Positions 41,745-50,339 of a stretch of DNA of 51,086 bases are shown here, piece after piece. The translations under genes were made by a program, and so were the position numbers. The notes beneath the pieces were generated by a model that was given only the letters and a program-made list of their open reading frames with translations, searched no databases and was not told where the DNA came from. The stretch is taken from NCBI GenBank assembly GCA_947479055.1, contig CANJYE010000022.1, forward strand, positions 1 to 51,086. The letters are read 5' to 3'. Source of the stretch: Erythrobacteraceae bacterium (GTDB lineage Bacteria; Pseudomonadota; Alphaproteobacteria; Sphingomonadales; Sphingomonadaceae). Every line of letters starts with the position of its first letter. Position 1 is the first letter of the stretch.

Positions 41745-42961
41745 TGGCGGCCACGCGTTTCAGCTATCGCGCCGTGCTGGCGGACGGCACGATTGGATCG
41801 GGCCTGGTCGAAGCGGCCGACGAGGCTTCGGCCATTGTCCATCTGCGCCGGGGCGGGGCGAGGCCGATCGCGCTTGCGCCTGCTGCCGAAGCGAAGCGCG
41901 CCGGGCCGGTCCGCGCCAGTGCGAAGTCGCGCAAGGCCGCGATCGCGCTGACCGGGGAGCTGGCCGTCCTGCTCAATGCCGGGCTGCCGCTCGACCGTTC
42001 GCTCGGGCTGGCGATCGAGAATGTCGAGGACAAGGCCATCGCCGCGCAATTCGCCGAGATGCTGGCCGAAGTGCGCGAAGGCACGCCGCTGTCGCTGGCC
42101 ATGGCCCGGCGTCCGGCCTTCTTCCCGCCTGCCGCCGCCGCGATGGCCGAAGCCGGCGAGGCCAATGGCGCGCTGGGCGCGGCGATGACCCGGCTGGCCG
42201 AAATGCTGGAGCGGGCCGAGGGGCTGCGCCAGCTGGTGCTGAGCGCGATGATCTATCCGGTCTCGCTGGCAGTGATCGCGCTGGGCGTGATCCTGCTGAT
42301 GCTGCTTTACGTCGTGCCACAGTTCGAAAGCCTGTTCGCGCAGGCGAAGGGCGATCTGCCCGCCGCCTCGGCCTTCATCATGGGGGCCAGCCGCTTTGTC
42401 CGCAGCTGGGGCTGGTGGCTGCTGGCGGGCATGGTCGTGCTGGTGCTCGTGCTTCGCCAGTTGCTGGCCCGGCCGGAGATGCGGCGGGTGACAGACCGCG
42501 TGGTGCTGGCGATCCCCCAGCTCGGCACGCTGGTGCGCCATGTCGAGACCGCTCGCTTCGCCCGCACGCTGGGCGTGTTGATCGATGGCAATGTGGCGCT
42601 GCCCAATGCGCTGGCGCTGGCCCGGCGGACGATCGGCAACAGCGCCATCGGCGATGCGATCGGCAAGGTGGCGGACGGCGTGCGCGAAGGTGGCGGGCTG
42701 GCCGGGCCGCTGGCGGCGACCCATGCGCTGCCCCGGCTGGCGATCGGCTTCCTGCGCACCGGCGAGGAAACATCGCAGCTCGGCCCGATGCTGGCACGGC
42801 TGTCCGACATACTCGACCGCGACGTCAAGATCATGCTGGAACGGCTGATCGGCATTCTGACTCCCATCATCACCATCATCCTCGGCGCGAGTGTCGCGGC
42901 AATCATCGCCGGGATCATGTCGGCCATCATCGGCTTCAACGACCTGGCGATTTCACCATGA
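41744..42961 (+). CDS. gspF: Type II secretion inner-membrane platform protein GspF
   Basis: A 405-residue protein with two GspF repeats: TGELAVLLNAGLPLDRSLGLA followed by LSAMIYPVSLAVIALGVILLMLLYVVPQFESLF, and ETARFARTLGVLIDGNVALPNAL followed by a C-terminal TM (IITIILGASVAAIIAGIMSAI). It anchors the ATPase and pseudopilus assembly. Start at the ATG overlapping gspE; the frame is open further upstream inside gspE but that is shadow. The end overlaps gspG by 4 bases. Confidence 0.95.
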   Translation: MAATRFSYRAVLADGTIGSGLVEAADEASAIVHLRRGGARPIALAPAAEAKRAGPVRASAKSRKAAIALTGELAVLLNAGLPLDRSLGLAIENVEDKAIAAQFAEMLAEVREGTPLSLAMARRPAFFPPAAAAMAEAGEANGALGAAMTRLAEMLERAEGLRQLVLSAMIYPVSLAVIALGVILLMLLYVVPQFESLFAQAKGDLPAASAFIMGASRFVRSWGWWLLAGMVVLVLVLRQLLARPEMRRVTDRVVLAIPQLGTLVRHVETARFARTLGVLIDGNVALPNALALARRTIGNSAIGDAIGKVADGVREGGGLAGPLAATHALPRLAIGFLRTGEETSQLGPMLARLSDILDRDVKIMLERLIGILTPIITIILGASVAAIIAGIMSAIIGFNDLAISP

Positions 42962-43416
42962 CCCACACCACCGATCATAACCCAGTCCATCGTCCCGACC
43001 GCCACCGGCAAGCCGGCTTCACCCTGCTGGAGCTGCTGGTCGTGCTGGCGATCCTCGGCCTGCTGGCGGCGATCGTCGGGCCGCAGGTGATCCGTTATCT
43101 CGGCAGTTCGAAGACCCAGACCGCGCAGGTTCAGGCAAGGAACATTGCCGCTTCGCTCCAGCTATTCCGGCTCGATGCAGGGCGTTACCCGACCACGGAG
43201 GAGGGCCTGGCCGCGCTGGTCAAGCCAACCCCCAGCGTGCCGCTCTGGAACGGCCCCTACCTGCCCGACGAGGCGGCGATCACCGATCCCTGGGGCAAGC
43301 CCTACCAGCTGCGCGCACCGGGGGAGCATGGCGAGGTCGATGTCTTCACGCTCGGCTCGGACGGAGTGGTCGGCGGAAGCGGAGAGGCGCAGGATGTCGG
43401 CAACTGGAAGAATTGA
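42958..43416 (+). CDS. gspG: Type II secretion major pseudopilin GspG
   Basis: A 152-residue prepilin with the cleavage site after Gly20 (RQAG then FTLLELLVVLAILGLLAAIVGP, Glu at +5). The C-terminal part has the GspG Ca2+-binding region (GRYPTTEEGLAALV, WNGPYLPDEAAITDPWGKPY, LGSDGVVGGSGEAQDV). It builds the pseudopilus piston. The next gene starts 23 bases inside its 3' end. Confidence 0.96.
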   Translation: MTHTTDHNPVHRPDRHRQAGFTLLELLVVLAILGLLAAIVGPQVIRYLGSSKTQTAQVQARNIAASLQLFRLDAGRYPTTEEGLAALVKPTPSVPLWNGPYLPDEAAITDPWGKPYQLRAPGEHGEVDVFTLGSDGVVGGSGEAQDVGNWKN

Positions 43417-43774
43417 CGAGGCCGGCTTCACGCTGATCGAGATGCTGGTCGTACTGGCGGTCCTTGCCATGGTCGGCGGAATCGCCTTTCCGGCGATCGA
43501 TCGCGCTCTGTCCGCTCGCCAGTTCCAGCTGGCCGCCGGGGAGATCGAGGCCGGGTTGCACCAGGCCCGGGCCAGCGCCATCGCCGGGGACGCCGTCACC
43601 CCATTCCAGCCCGGCAAGGCGGCGGCCGACATCGCGATCGACCTGCCGCGCGCGGGGATCGTGTTCTATCCGGACGGCAGCGCCAATGGCGGTGCGATCA
43701 TGCTCGCCAGCGGCGCGCGCAGGCTGCGCCTTGTGGTGGATGCCGCCACCGGCCAGATCGGCAAGGCGCCATGA
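43394..43774 (+). CDS. gspH: Type II secretion minor pseudopilin GspH
   Basis: A 126-residue prepilin, cleavage after Gly11 (RIDEAG then FTLIEMLVVLAVLAMVGG, Glu at +5), with a GspH-like C-terminal beta domain (HQARASAIAGDAVTPF, GIVFYPDGSANGGAIML). The ATG at 43394 lies 23 bases before the gspG stop in another frame; this start gives the expected short leader. Ends ATGA-overlapping gspI. Confidence 0.88.
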   Translation: MSATGRIDEAGFTLIEMLVVLAVLAMVGGIAFPAIDRALSARQFQLAAGEIEAGLHQARASAIAGDAVTPFQPGKAAADIAIDLPRAGIVFYPDGSANGGAIMLASGARRLRLVVDAATGQIGKAP

Positions 43775-44130
43775 TCGCCCCACCGGAAGAACAGGGCTTC
43801 GCGCTGATGGATGCGCTGGTCGCGCTTGCCATCCTGGGCGTGATCCTTGGCATGTTCGTCGAGACGGTGCAATCGACCGCGCAGGCACGCCGTCATGCCG
43901 CCGACAGCCGGCAGGCCATCCTGGTTGCCCAATCGCGGCTGGCGCTGGCGGTGGAAAGCGACGGACTGCCTCCGTCCGGTCGCGACGGGGCCTTTCAGTG
44001 GTCGTCGAGCGTGGCCCGCTATCCCGGATCCGACAACAGCCAGGGGCTGGAACAGGTGAGCGTGCGCGTAGCCGATGCGGCGTCCGGCCGGGTGATTGCC
44101 ACTCTCTCGACCTTGCGGCTGGTGCGTTGA
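43771..44130 (+). CDS. gspI: Type II secretion minor pseudopilin GspI
   Basis: A 119-residue prepilin, cleavage after Gly9 (PEEQG then FALMDALVALAILGVILG). The +5 residue is Asp rather than the near-universal Glu. The rest fits GspI (ILVAQSRLALAVE). It joins GspJ and GspK at the pseudopilus tip. Start overlaps the gspH stop by 4 bases. Confidence 0.88.
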   Translation: MIAPPEEQGFALMDALVALAILGVILGMFVETVQSTAQARRHAADSRQAILVAQSRLALAVESDGLPPSGRDGAFQWSSSVARYPGSDNSQGLEQVSVRVADAASGRVIATLSTLRLVR

Positions 44131-44131
44131 G

Positions 44132-44809
44132 ATGATCGGCACGCCTGCAACAAGGCCCCGGGAGGCGGGGTTCACGCTGATCGAACTGCTGGTTGCGCTG
44201 GGCGTGCTGGGGCTGGCCGCCGGCCTGCTCGTGGCCGTGCTCAACAGCGCCTGGCTGGCCGTGCGGAGCCAGGGCGGCCCCGCCAGCGACAGCAGTGTCG
44301 ATGCCGCCCAGCGCATCCTGCGTTCGCGGCTGGAACGGCTCGCCCCGGTGATCCGCACCGATTCCAGCAAGGCGATCGTCGATGCCGATGGCGATCCGCA
44401 ACTGTTCAGCTTTGCCGCCGCCCCGCTTGATCGGCTGGCACCCGATGCGCTCCAGCGCTTCCGGCTGGTGCTCTCGCCTGCGGGTGACCTGATGCTTTAC
44501 ACCGCCAGCAGCCTCGACGAGCGGATCGACCTACGCGATCGGTCGCTGGTCGGCTGGCGCCCGAACCGCCTGCTGGGGGGAGTCGGGGCCATCGACATCG
44601 CCTATTTCGGGCCGGACGCCTTCACCCGGGAAGATCGCTGGCAGTCCTTCTGGCTCGACCGGCCCCAGCCACCCGCGCTGATCCGGATCCGGCTGACATT
44701 CGCCAAAGGCGACCAGCGCCACTGGCCGGACCTGATCATCCGCCCGCGCGCAAGCGTGAACACCGCCTGCCGGATCGAGCGCGCGACGGGCCGGTGCGAG
44801 GCACTGTGA
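44132..44809 (+). CDS. gspJ: Type II secretion minor pseudopilin GspJ
   Basis: A 225-residue prepilin, cleavage after Gly13 (PREAG then FTLIELLVALGVLGLAAGLLV, Glu at +5). Length and C-terminal content (IDIAYFGPDAFTREDRWQSFWLDRPQPPALIRIRLTF split by loops) suit GspJ. ATG at 44132 is one base after the gspI stop; the frame is open upstream but within gspI. Stop overlaps gspL (TGATG). Confidence 0.9.
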   Translation: MIGTPATRPREAGFTLIELLVALGVLGLAAGLLVAVLNSAWLAVRSQGGPASDSSVDAAQRILRSRLERLAPVIRTDSSKAIVDADGDPQLFSFAAAPLDRLAPDALQRFRLVLSPAGDLMLYTASSLDERIDLRDRSLVGWRPNRLLGGVGAIDIAYFGPDAFTREDRWQSFWLDRPQPPALIRIRLTFAKGDQRHWPDLIIRPRASVNTACRIERATGRCEAL

Positions 44810-45816
44810 TGGAGGCGAAGTCGATCCTGGACGCCGATATGGCGACAGTCGCGGGCTGGCTTCGCGCCGGCATGGCCTGGTGGCTGGACGAGCTGCGCGC
44901 CATGCTGCCAGCCGGCTTGCGGCGGCAAGGCGGGGTGTTGCCCGGCTTTGTCGCCTGGCACGGGCCCGGAGACTGGCAGAAATGCGGCAAGGGCGACAGC
45001 CCGCCGGTGCTGGTCGATCCGGCGCTGTGCCTTGTCCGGGAAATGACCCTGCCGCCGCTGGGCGCGGCCGACCTGCAGCGGCTGGTGCGGCTGGATGCCG
45101 ACCGGATCCTGCCGATCCCTTCGGCGCAGCTGGTGATTGCGGCCCGCGCCGATCCGGCCGACCGGACGCGCGTGACCGTGGTCGGGCTGCGGCGCGAGAC
45201 CGTGCGGGCGATGCTGGAGGAATTGCAGGCCGCCGGGATTGCGCCCACCCGGTTCGGGCTGGCGGTCGATGGCGCGCCAGGGGCGATGGCGCTGGACCTG
45301 ACCGAAGCGCTGGTCGACGCAGGGATGATCGGCCCGACGCGCGAAGCCGCGCCCCCCTGGTGGGTGCTGGTCGGCTTCCTGTTCGCTCTCAATGGCGGCT
45401 TGCTGGTTGCGCGCGACATCGAGGAGGTGGCCCGGCTCGAAGCGCTGGTGGCCGAACAGGCGCCCGCCGTGAACGCCGCCCGCCGGATCGCGAACCGGAT
45501 TGCCGGTGGCCAGCGCCAGGCGCAGGAACTTGCCGCAAGGCGGCGGCAGCAGGATGCGCTGGGCGTGCTGGCCGCCGTGACCGAGGCCCTGCCGCCGCAG
45601 GCATGGGTCCAGCGCTATGGCTGGGATGGCGGTTCGGTCCGCCTGTCGGGCTACAAGCGGGCCGGGGTCGATGTCGTCGGGGCGCTGCGCAAATCGCCGC
45701 AGCTGGTCGATGTCGCCGCTGCCGATGCCGAGACAGTCGCCGAAGTGCCGACTGGCCAGCCGTTCGATCTGACCGCGCGGATCAGGCCCGCCGCCCCGAA
45801 AGCAGTCCGGCCATGA
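44809..45816 (+). CDS. gspL: Type II secretion assembly protein GspL-like
   Basis: A 335-residue protein: cytoplasmic actin-like half (LCLVREMTLPPLGAADLQRLV, RILPIPSAQLVIAAR), a TM near 185-205 (PWWVLVGFLFALNGGLLVA), a coiled-coil (EEVARLEALVAEQAPAVNAARRI) and a small periplasmic ferredoxin-like domain. This is the GspL/PilN plan, shorter than classical GspL (near 400). It recruits GspE to the membrane with GspM. Identified mainly by architecture and position. Confidence 0.8.
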   Translation: MEAKSILDADMATVAGWLRAGMAWWLDELRAMLPAGLRRQGGVLPGFVAWHGPGDWQKCGKGDSPPVLVDPALCLVREMTLPPLGAADLQRLVRLDADRILPIPSAQLVIAARADPADRTRVTVVGLRRETVRAMLEELQAAGIAPTRFGLAVDGAPGAMALDLTEALVDAGMIGPTREAAPPWWVLVGFLFALNGGLLVARDIEEVARLEALVAEQAPAVNAARRIANRIAGGQRQAQELAARRRQQDALGVLAAVTEALPPQAWVQRYGWDGGSVRLSGYKRAGVDVVGALRKSPQLVDVAAADAETVAEVPTGQPFDLTARIRPAAPKAVRP

Positions 45817-46364
45817 GGCTGCTGTCTCCCCGCGAACGCCGGCTGGTGGCGATCGGCCTGCTGGTGCTGGCCTTGGCCATTTTCTGGCTCGCTCTGGTGC
45901 AGCCGATCGCCGCGAGCTTTGCCGGGCGGGCGGAACAGCGCGAACAGCTTGCCCTGCGCTATGCCCAGAACGAGCGGCTGATCGGGCGCATCGCCGCCCT
46001 GCGCCGCACAGCCGAGGCGCAGCGCCGCCAGGCCAGCGCATTCGCCATCGCCGCTCCCAATGCCGAACAGGCCAGCGAGCGGCTGAAGGAACGCCTTGCG
46101 GCAAGCCTGCTCAAGGCCGGGGGCGAATTGCGTTCGAGCGAAAGCGTCGAGGCGCGGCCCGGCTGGGTCCGGGCCAGCATTTCCGCTGTCGTCAGCAATG
46201 ACCAGCTTGTCGGCTGGCTCGGCCAGCTGAGCAACGAGCCGCCCTATCTCGCCATGGAATCGCTGACGGTCGGCGCGGACCGGGCGATCAATTCAAACCA
46301 TCTGGACCTGCTTGATGTCAAACTTGAAGCTTCGATCCCCCTTGGCGCGCCCCAGTCGCGCTAA
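45813..46364 (+). CDS. gspM: Type II secretion protein GspM-like
   Basis: A 183-residue bitopic protein: short N-terminus LSPRERRLVAIGLLVLALAIFWLALV with a TM at about 12-30, a heptad-rich periplasmic helix (ERLIGRIAALRRTAEAQRRQA) and a small ferredoxin-like domain (VRASISAVVSNDQLVGWLGQL). Fits GspM subtype b. Start overlaps gspL by 4 bases and its end overlaps the next gene by about 50 bases. Confidence 0.82.
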   Translation: MRLLSPRERRLVAIGLLVLALAIFWLALVQPIAASFAGRAEQREQLALRYAQNERLIGRIAALRRTAEAQRRQASAFAIAAPNAEQASERLKERLAASLLKAGGELRSSESVEARPGWVRASISAVVSNDQLVGWLGQLSNEPPYLAMESLTVGADRAINSNHLDLLDVKLEASIPLGAPQSR

Positions 46365-46842
46365 CGGCGCGCTGGTGCCGGCCTGCTGCGCGGCCGTGCT
46401 GGCCGGCCTGGCCGGCCTGCAGCTGGTCCTGACCGGCGATGTCGCGCTGCCTGCTGTCGGCTGGTCCGGCGGCGGCGCGCGGGTGGCCATGCCAACCATC
46501 GCGGGCACGGCGATTCCGGGAAGGCTGCTGACCAATCCGATTTTCTCGCCCGCCCGCACCGGCGGCGGAGCAGATGGCGCGGTTGCCGAGGGGCCGCTGG
46601 GGGCGACAAGCGTAGCCGGGGCGATAACCATCGGGGGGCGCAGCTTTGCCATGATCGCCCGCGCCGATGGCGCAATCGTCCGCCTGCCGGTGGGCGGCAG
46701 GCTGGATGACATGCAACTGCTCGCGCTTTCTCCCGAGGGTGCCATTTTTCGCAAGGACGGCAAGCGCATCTTCGTCGCTTACGGCCCTGCCCGGACACAA
46801 CCCGCCGCCCAGGATGCGGGCTATCAGGAAGAACAGGAATGA
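46315..46842 (+). CDS. GspC/GspN-like type II secretion protein
   Basis: A 175-residue protein with an N-terminal TM (LVPACCAAVLAGLAGLQLVL) and a periplasmic domain resembling the GspC HR region (FAMIARADGAIVRLPVGGRLDDMQLLALSPEGAIFRKDGKR; only parts quoted here match the -GxxL..V..I.....V....GK- pattern). It likely links the inner-membrane platform to the secretin just downstream. TTG at 46312 and ATG at 46315 are both possible. No PDZ domain is present. Confidence 0.72.
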   Translation: MSNLKLRSPLARPSRANGALVPACCAAVLAGLAGLQLVLTGDVALPAVGWSGGGARVAMPTIAGTAIPGRLLTNPIFSPARTGGGADGAVAEGPLGATSVAGAITIGGRSFAMIARADGAIVRLPVGGRLDDMQLLALSPEGAIFRKDGKRIFVAYGPARTQPAAQDAGYQEEQE

Positions 46843-48884
46843 AATTGCCGATCCGCGCCTCCGTGCCCGCACTGGCACTGGCGCTTGCCGCCTGCAGCAT
46901 GGACGGGGCCGCACGGCCCGAGCCGCTGCCCCCGCCACCGCCTGCGGACAGCTTCGTGGGCGATCCGGCGCCGGGCGATGTCGGCGTCACGATCATCGGC
47001 GGAGAGGCACCGCTGCCGGTCCGGCCTGCACCCTCCCACGCCAGCCAGGCGCGGCCCGGCGACATCCGCCTGAACTTCCCTTCGGCCGATGTCCGGATTG
47101 TCGCCAAGGCGGTGCTCGATGACCTGTTGCACGTGCCCTACACGGTCACGCCCGAGGTGACGAACCCGGTGACGCTGGTCACGCCCGCGCCGATCGCGCG
47201 CACTTCCGTCCTCGCCGCGTTCGAGAATGCGCTGAAGGCATCCGGCCTTGCGCTGGTGCCGCAGAACGGCGGCTTCACGATCATGACCGTCGCTGCGGCC
47301 CAGGCATCCGGCGTAAGCGGTCCAAGCGTCACCGGCTACAGCAGCGAGATCATCCGCCTCCAGTTCATCAATGCCGAGGAGCTGAAAAAGCTGCTCGATT
47401 CGGTGGTCCCGGGGGTGGTGATTGCGGTCAGCCCGGACAGCAATTCGATCACCATCGCCGGCACTGGTGGCCAGCGGTCCAGCGCGCGCGAACTGGTTGC
47501 CCAGTTCGACGTCAACTGGCTGCGCAACATGGCCTTTGCCTATTTCACCCCGCAGCGCACCGATGCGCGGCTGATCGTGCCCGAGCTGGAAAAGCTCATC
47601 AACGCGCCCGATGCCCCGACCCGCAGCCTCGTCCGCCTGATCGCGATGGATCGGCTCAATGGCATCATCGCGGTCAGCGGGCAGCGGCAATATCTGGAGG
47701 ACGTGCGCCGCTGGATCGACGTGCTCGACCGCGAGGGCACCAACAACGAGCCGAGGCTGTTCGTCTACCGCGTCCAGAACGGCCGCTCGCGCGATCTGGC
47801 CCGGACGATCAACGCCGCTTTTGGCAACAGCGATTCAGGCGGCGGCAGCTCGGACGGGGATGGCGCGACGTCAGGCACTTCGGGCGACGATGCGGGGCAA
47901 GGCAAGCGCGACCGGGCGAGCGCGCCGGATGATGGCCCTGCACGCCGCACCGATTCCTCCTCCGCGCGCAGTTCCGCCCCACGCGGCCCGAACGCCTCGA
48001 TCACCAGCGACGACAACAACAACGCGGTGGTGGTGTTCGGCAGCCCGCGCGAATACGCCGTGGTGGAAGATGCACTGCACAAACTCGACGTGCCGCCCTT
48101 CCAGGTGCTGATCGAGGCAGCGATCACCGAGGTCACGCTGAACGACGATCTGCGCTATGGCGTGCAGTGGAACTTCCAGACCGGGGAAAGCAACTTCGCC
48201 CTGTCCGAGGGCACCACCACCAACCCGACCCGGATCCTGCCGGGCTTCTCCTATTACCTCAACAATTCCGACATCAGCGCGACGCTCAACGCGCTGGAGG
48301 AACGGACCAATGTGAAAGTCGTCTCGGCCCCCAAGCTCGTGGTGCTGAACAACCAGACCGCCGCCTTGCAGGTGGGCGATCAGGTGCCGATCCAGACCCA
48401 GTCCGCCACCAGTGTCGAAAACCCCGATGCGCCGATCGTCAACGCCATCGAATATCGCGATACCGGCGTGATCCTGAAAGTCACGCCACGGGTCAACGCC
48501 GGCGGGCTGGTCATGCTCGACGTCGCGCAGGAAGTCAGCGATTTGTCGCGCCGCTCGATTGCCGGGATCAGTTCGCCGATCATCTCCACCCGCCGGGTCT
48601 CCACGACTATTGCGGTGCAGGACGGGCAGGTCGTCACGCTCGGCGGGCTGTTCCGCGATTCGAGCAGCTTCGGCAAGAACGGCCTGCCGATCCTGTCGCG
48701 CATTCCGATCCTAGGTGGGCTGCTGTTCGGCAACCAGTCCAAGACCCAGAACCGGACCGAACTGCTGGTGCTGATCAAGCCGCATGTCCTGCGCACGGCG
48801 GACGATGCGCGGGCGGTGACCGAGGAATTGCGCGCCAAGCTGCGCACGCTTGAACCGTTCAGGACCAGGGGCACAATGCCGTGA
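46839..48884 (+). CDS. gspD: Type II secretion secretin GspD, lipoprotein type
   Basis: A 681-residue outer-membrane secretin. N-terminal lipobox LAAC with Cys19 followed by Ser (outer-membrane retention) shows it is a lipoprotein. Then N0-N3 domains (about 75-415) with a long Gly/Ser/Asp-rich insert (about 330-385), and the secretin core (VLIEAAITEVTLNDDLRYGVQW, VKVVSAPKLVVLNNQTAALQVGDQVPI, VTLGGLFRDSSSFGKNGLPILSRIPILGGLLFG; shown in parts). No S-domain for a GspS pilotin is evident. HxcQ of the phosphate-induced Hxc system in Pseudomonas is also a liposecretin. Confidence 0.94.
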   Translation: MKLPIRASVPALALALAACSMDGAARPEPLPPPPPADSFVGDPAPGDVGVTIIGGEAPLPVRPAPSHASQARPGDIRLNFPSADVRIVAKAVLDDLLHVPYTVTPEVTNPVTLVTPAPIARTSVLAAFENALKASGLALVPQNGGFTIMTVAAAQASGVSGPSVTGYSSEIIRLQFINAEELKKLLDSVVPGVVIAVSPDSNSITIAGTGGQRSSARELVAQFDVNWLRNMAFAYFTPQRTDARLIVPELEKLINAPDAPTRSLVRLIAMDRLNGIIAVSGQRQYLEDVRRWIDVLDREGTNNEPRLFVYRVQNGRSRDLARTINAAFGNSDSGGGSSDGDGATSGTSGDDAGQGKRDRASAPDDGPARRTDSSSARSSAPRGPNASITSDDNNNAVVVFGSPREYAVVEDALHKLDVPPFQVLIEAAITEVTLNDDLRYGVQWNFQTGESNFALSEGTTTNPTRILPGFSYYLNNSDISATLNALEERTNVKVVSAPKLVVLNNQTAALQVGDQVPIQTQSATSVENPDAPIVNAIEYRDTGVILKVTPRVNAGGLVMLDVAQEVSDLSRRSIAGISSPIISTRRVSTTIAVQDGQVVTLGGLFRDSSSFGKNGLPILSRIPILGGLLFGNQSKTQNRTELLVLIKPHVLRTADDARAVTEELRAKLRTLEPFRTRGTMP

Positions 48885-49732
48885 ACCCGCCGCATCGCGA
48901 ACAGGGCTATGCCTCGGTCGCGGCGGTGGCCGCGATCGCGGTGTTCGGGTTGATGGCGCTGGCGCTGGTGCAGGCCAGCCAGAGCACGATCGGCGATGCC
49001 GCCGCCGAAGTCGGGCAGGCCCGGGCAGCGGCGGCGGCCGATGCCGGGCTGGCGCTGGCGCTCGACGGCTTGCTGGCGAGGGACCGGGCCAACCGCTGGT
49101 CGATCGACGGGCGCAACCGCAGCCTGCGCTTCGATGGCGCGCAGTTGACTGTCAGGATCGAGGACGAACGCGGCAAGGTGCCGCTCAACCTGCTGGACGA
49201 GGCCATGGCCGCCCGGCTGATCGAGGCGGCCGGGCTGGGCGCCGGTGAGCGGGCAGATATCGCCGCCCAGTCGCTGCTAGACTGGATCGACAATGACGAA
49301 CAGCCGCACCCCTCCGGCGCGGAGAACGCCTATTATCGCCCGCGCGGCATCCACCCCCGCAACGCACCGTTGCAGACGATCGACGAGTTGGCGCAGGTCC
49401 GGGGCTTCGATCCGGCGCTGGTCGACCGGCTGCGCAGCTTCGTGACAGTCAACTATGGCAGCGGGGCTTTCGATGCCAGCCATGCCCGGCCCGAGGCGAT
49501 TAGCGTGATGCTCGGCGGCGGGCGGGACAGCCCGCAGGCAATTGCCCGCCAGCGCGAAATGGCAGGCCAGCGGGTGGCGATCGAACTGGGCGACGATCGC
49601 GATCTGGCCGGTCGCCCGCTGACGGTGGTGGTCGAAGCCGTCCGGCCCGACGGCGCGCGCGCGCTGCGCCGGGCGATCATCGAACTGACCGGTTCGGAAC
49701 TGCGGCCCTATATCGTGCGTGCGTTCGATTAA
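48881..49732 (+). CDS. gspK: Type II secretion minor pseudopilin GspK
   Basis: A 283-residue large pseudopilin that caps the pseudopilus. Leader MNPPHREQG then YASVAAVAAIAVFGLMALAL; it lacks Glu at +5, normal for GspK. The body has ERGKVPLNLL, LLDWIDNDEQPHPSGAENAYY and TIDELAQVRGFDPALVDRL, the SAM-like GspK signature. GTG start at 48881 overlaps the gspD stop. Last gene of the cluster. Confidence 0.92.
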   Translation: MNPPHREQGYASVAAVAAIAVFGLMALALVQASQSTIGDAAAEVGQARAAAAADAGLALALDGLLARDRANRWSIDGRNRSLRFDGAQLTVRIEDERGKVPLNLLDEAMAARLIEAAGLGAGERADIAAQSLLDWIDNDEQPHPSGAENAYYRPRGIHPRNAPLQTIDELAQVRGFDPALVDRLRSFVTVNYGSGAFDASHARPEAISVMLGGGRDSPQAIARQREMAGQRVAIELGDDRDLAGRPLTVVVEAVRPDGARALRRAIIELTGSELRPYIVRAFD

Positions 49733-49758
49733 GGCCGGGATGCGCCGCGATCCCGGCC
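49733..49758 (+). terminator. Hairpin after gspK (possible terminator)
   Basis: GGCCGGGAT and ATCCCGGCC form a perfect 9-bp stem with an 8-base loop directly after the gspK stop. There is no T-tract, so it may act as an RNA-end stabiliser or Rho-linked terminator rather than an intrinsic one. Confidence 0.45.
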
Positions 49759-50118
49759 AGCCTGATGGCTGCCGGGGGGTGGCAGGGGGAACGGATGACC
49801 GGCGCGGGGTTGCCGCGTTTTGTGCCCGGATTCGACGACGCTGGGGTTTGAGTAATGGGCAGTGCGTCGAGGTTTGAATGCCACCGGCCCGTTGCCCCGT
49901 CTCCAGCTTTGACACGGCGGAGCGAGACTTGACGTGGTGGACTTGCCATTGCGAACGTTCGGCTGTGCTACCGGGACGCCCGCGCCGATCATCTCCCGCA
50001 CCTTTGCGCCGGGAAGCGCAAACCACGGGACGGTCCATCCGCTGCGCTGGCCAGCCCCAGCGGACGCGGGCGGGATAGGCGAATCGGCGGCGTGTAGGAA
50101 AATGGTTTTTTGGGTTCC

Positions 50119-50142
50119 GGGGACATGGTATTCCATGTCCCC
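50119..50142. repeat. 10-bp perfect palindromic hairpin, REP-like
   Basis: GGGGACATGG and CCATGTCCCC with a 4-base loop TATT. The flanking GGGTTCCGGGGACA is typical of REP-like elements seen near IS200-like (RAYT) transposases, but no such transposase is in the window. Confidence 0.7.
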
Positions 50143-50214
50143 GTCCGACGGTGCGGCTGGGCGCAGTGGCCCGATGAGGCGGGGTGAGGTGCTGGGTTTG
50201 GGGGTTAAGTAACG

Positions 50215-50288
50215 TGTCACCGTAATTCCTGTCACCGTAATTCCTAAATAGGTATACTGTCCCCCGAATTCCCTGTCCCCCGAATTCC
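50215..50288 (+). repeat. Two pairs of tandem 15-bp repeats
   Basis: TGTCACCGTAATTCC occurs twice back to back (50215-50229, 50230-50244); then TGTCCCCCGAATTCC occurs twice one base apart (50258-50272, 50274-50288). The two units differ at only two positions. More decayed copies (ATTACCGTAATTC, CATTACTTTAATTC) follow to about 50352. Confidence 0.8.
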
Positions 50289-50339
50289 GAATCAAGCCCG
50301 CAACAGAGCGCCGTCCAAACCATTACCGTAATTCACCCA

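Larger units (their letters stand above)
49759..50339. other. Gene-free, repeat-rich junction region
   Basis: About 580 bases with no convincing gene; several short open frames exist on both strands but show no domain, no ribosome site and are mutually overlapping. It contains the hairpin at 50119 and the 15-bp repeat array at 50215, and marks the change from the G+C-rich core to an AT-rich block. Confidence 0.6.

Noticed and set aside
49878-50212. Short plus-strand frames downstream of gspK
   Set aside because: Mutually overlapping, no ribosome sites or domains, and lying in repeat-rich DNA.
50215-50288. Possible CRISPR-like array
   Set aside because: Repeats are only 15 bp and adjacent, without spacers of constant length, and no cas genes are present.
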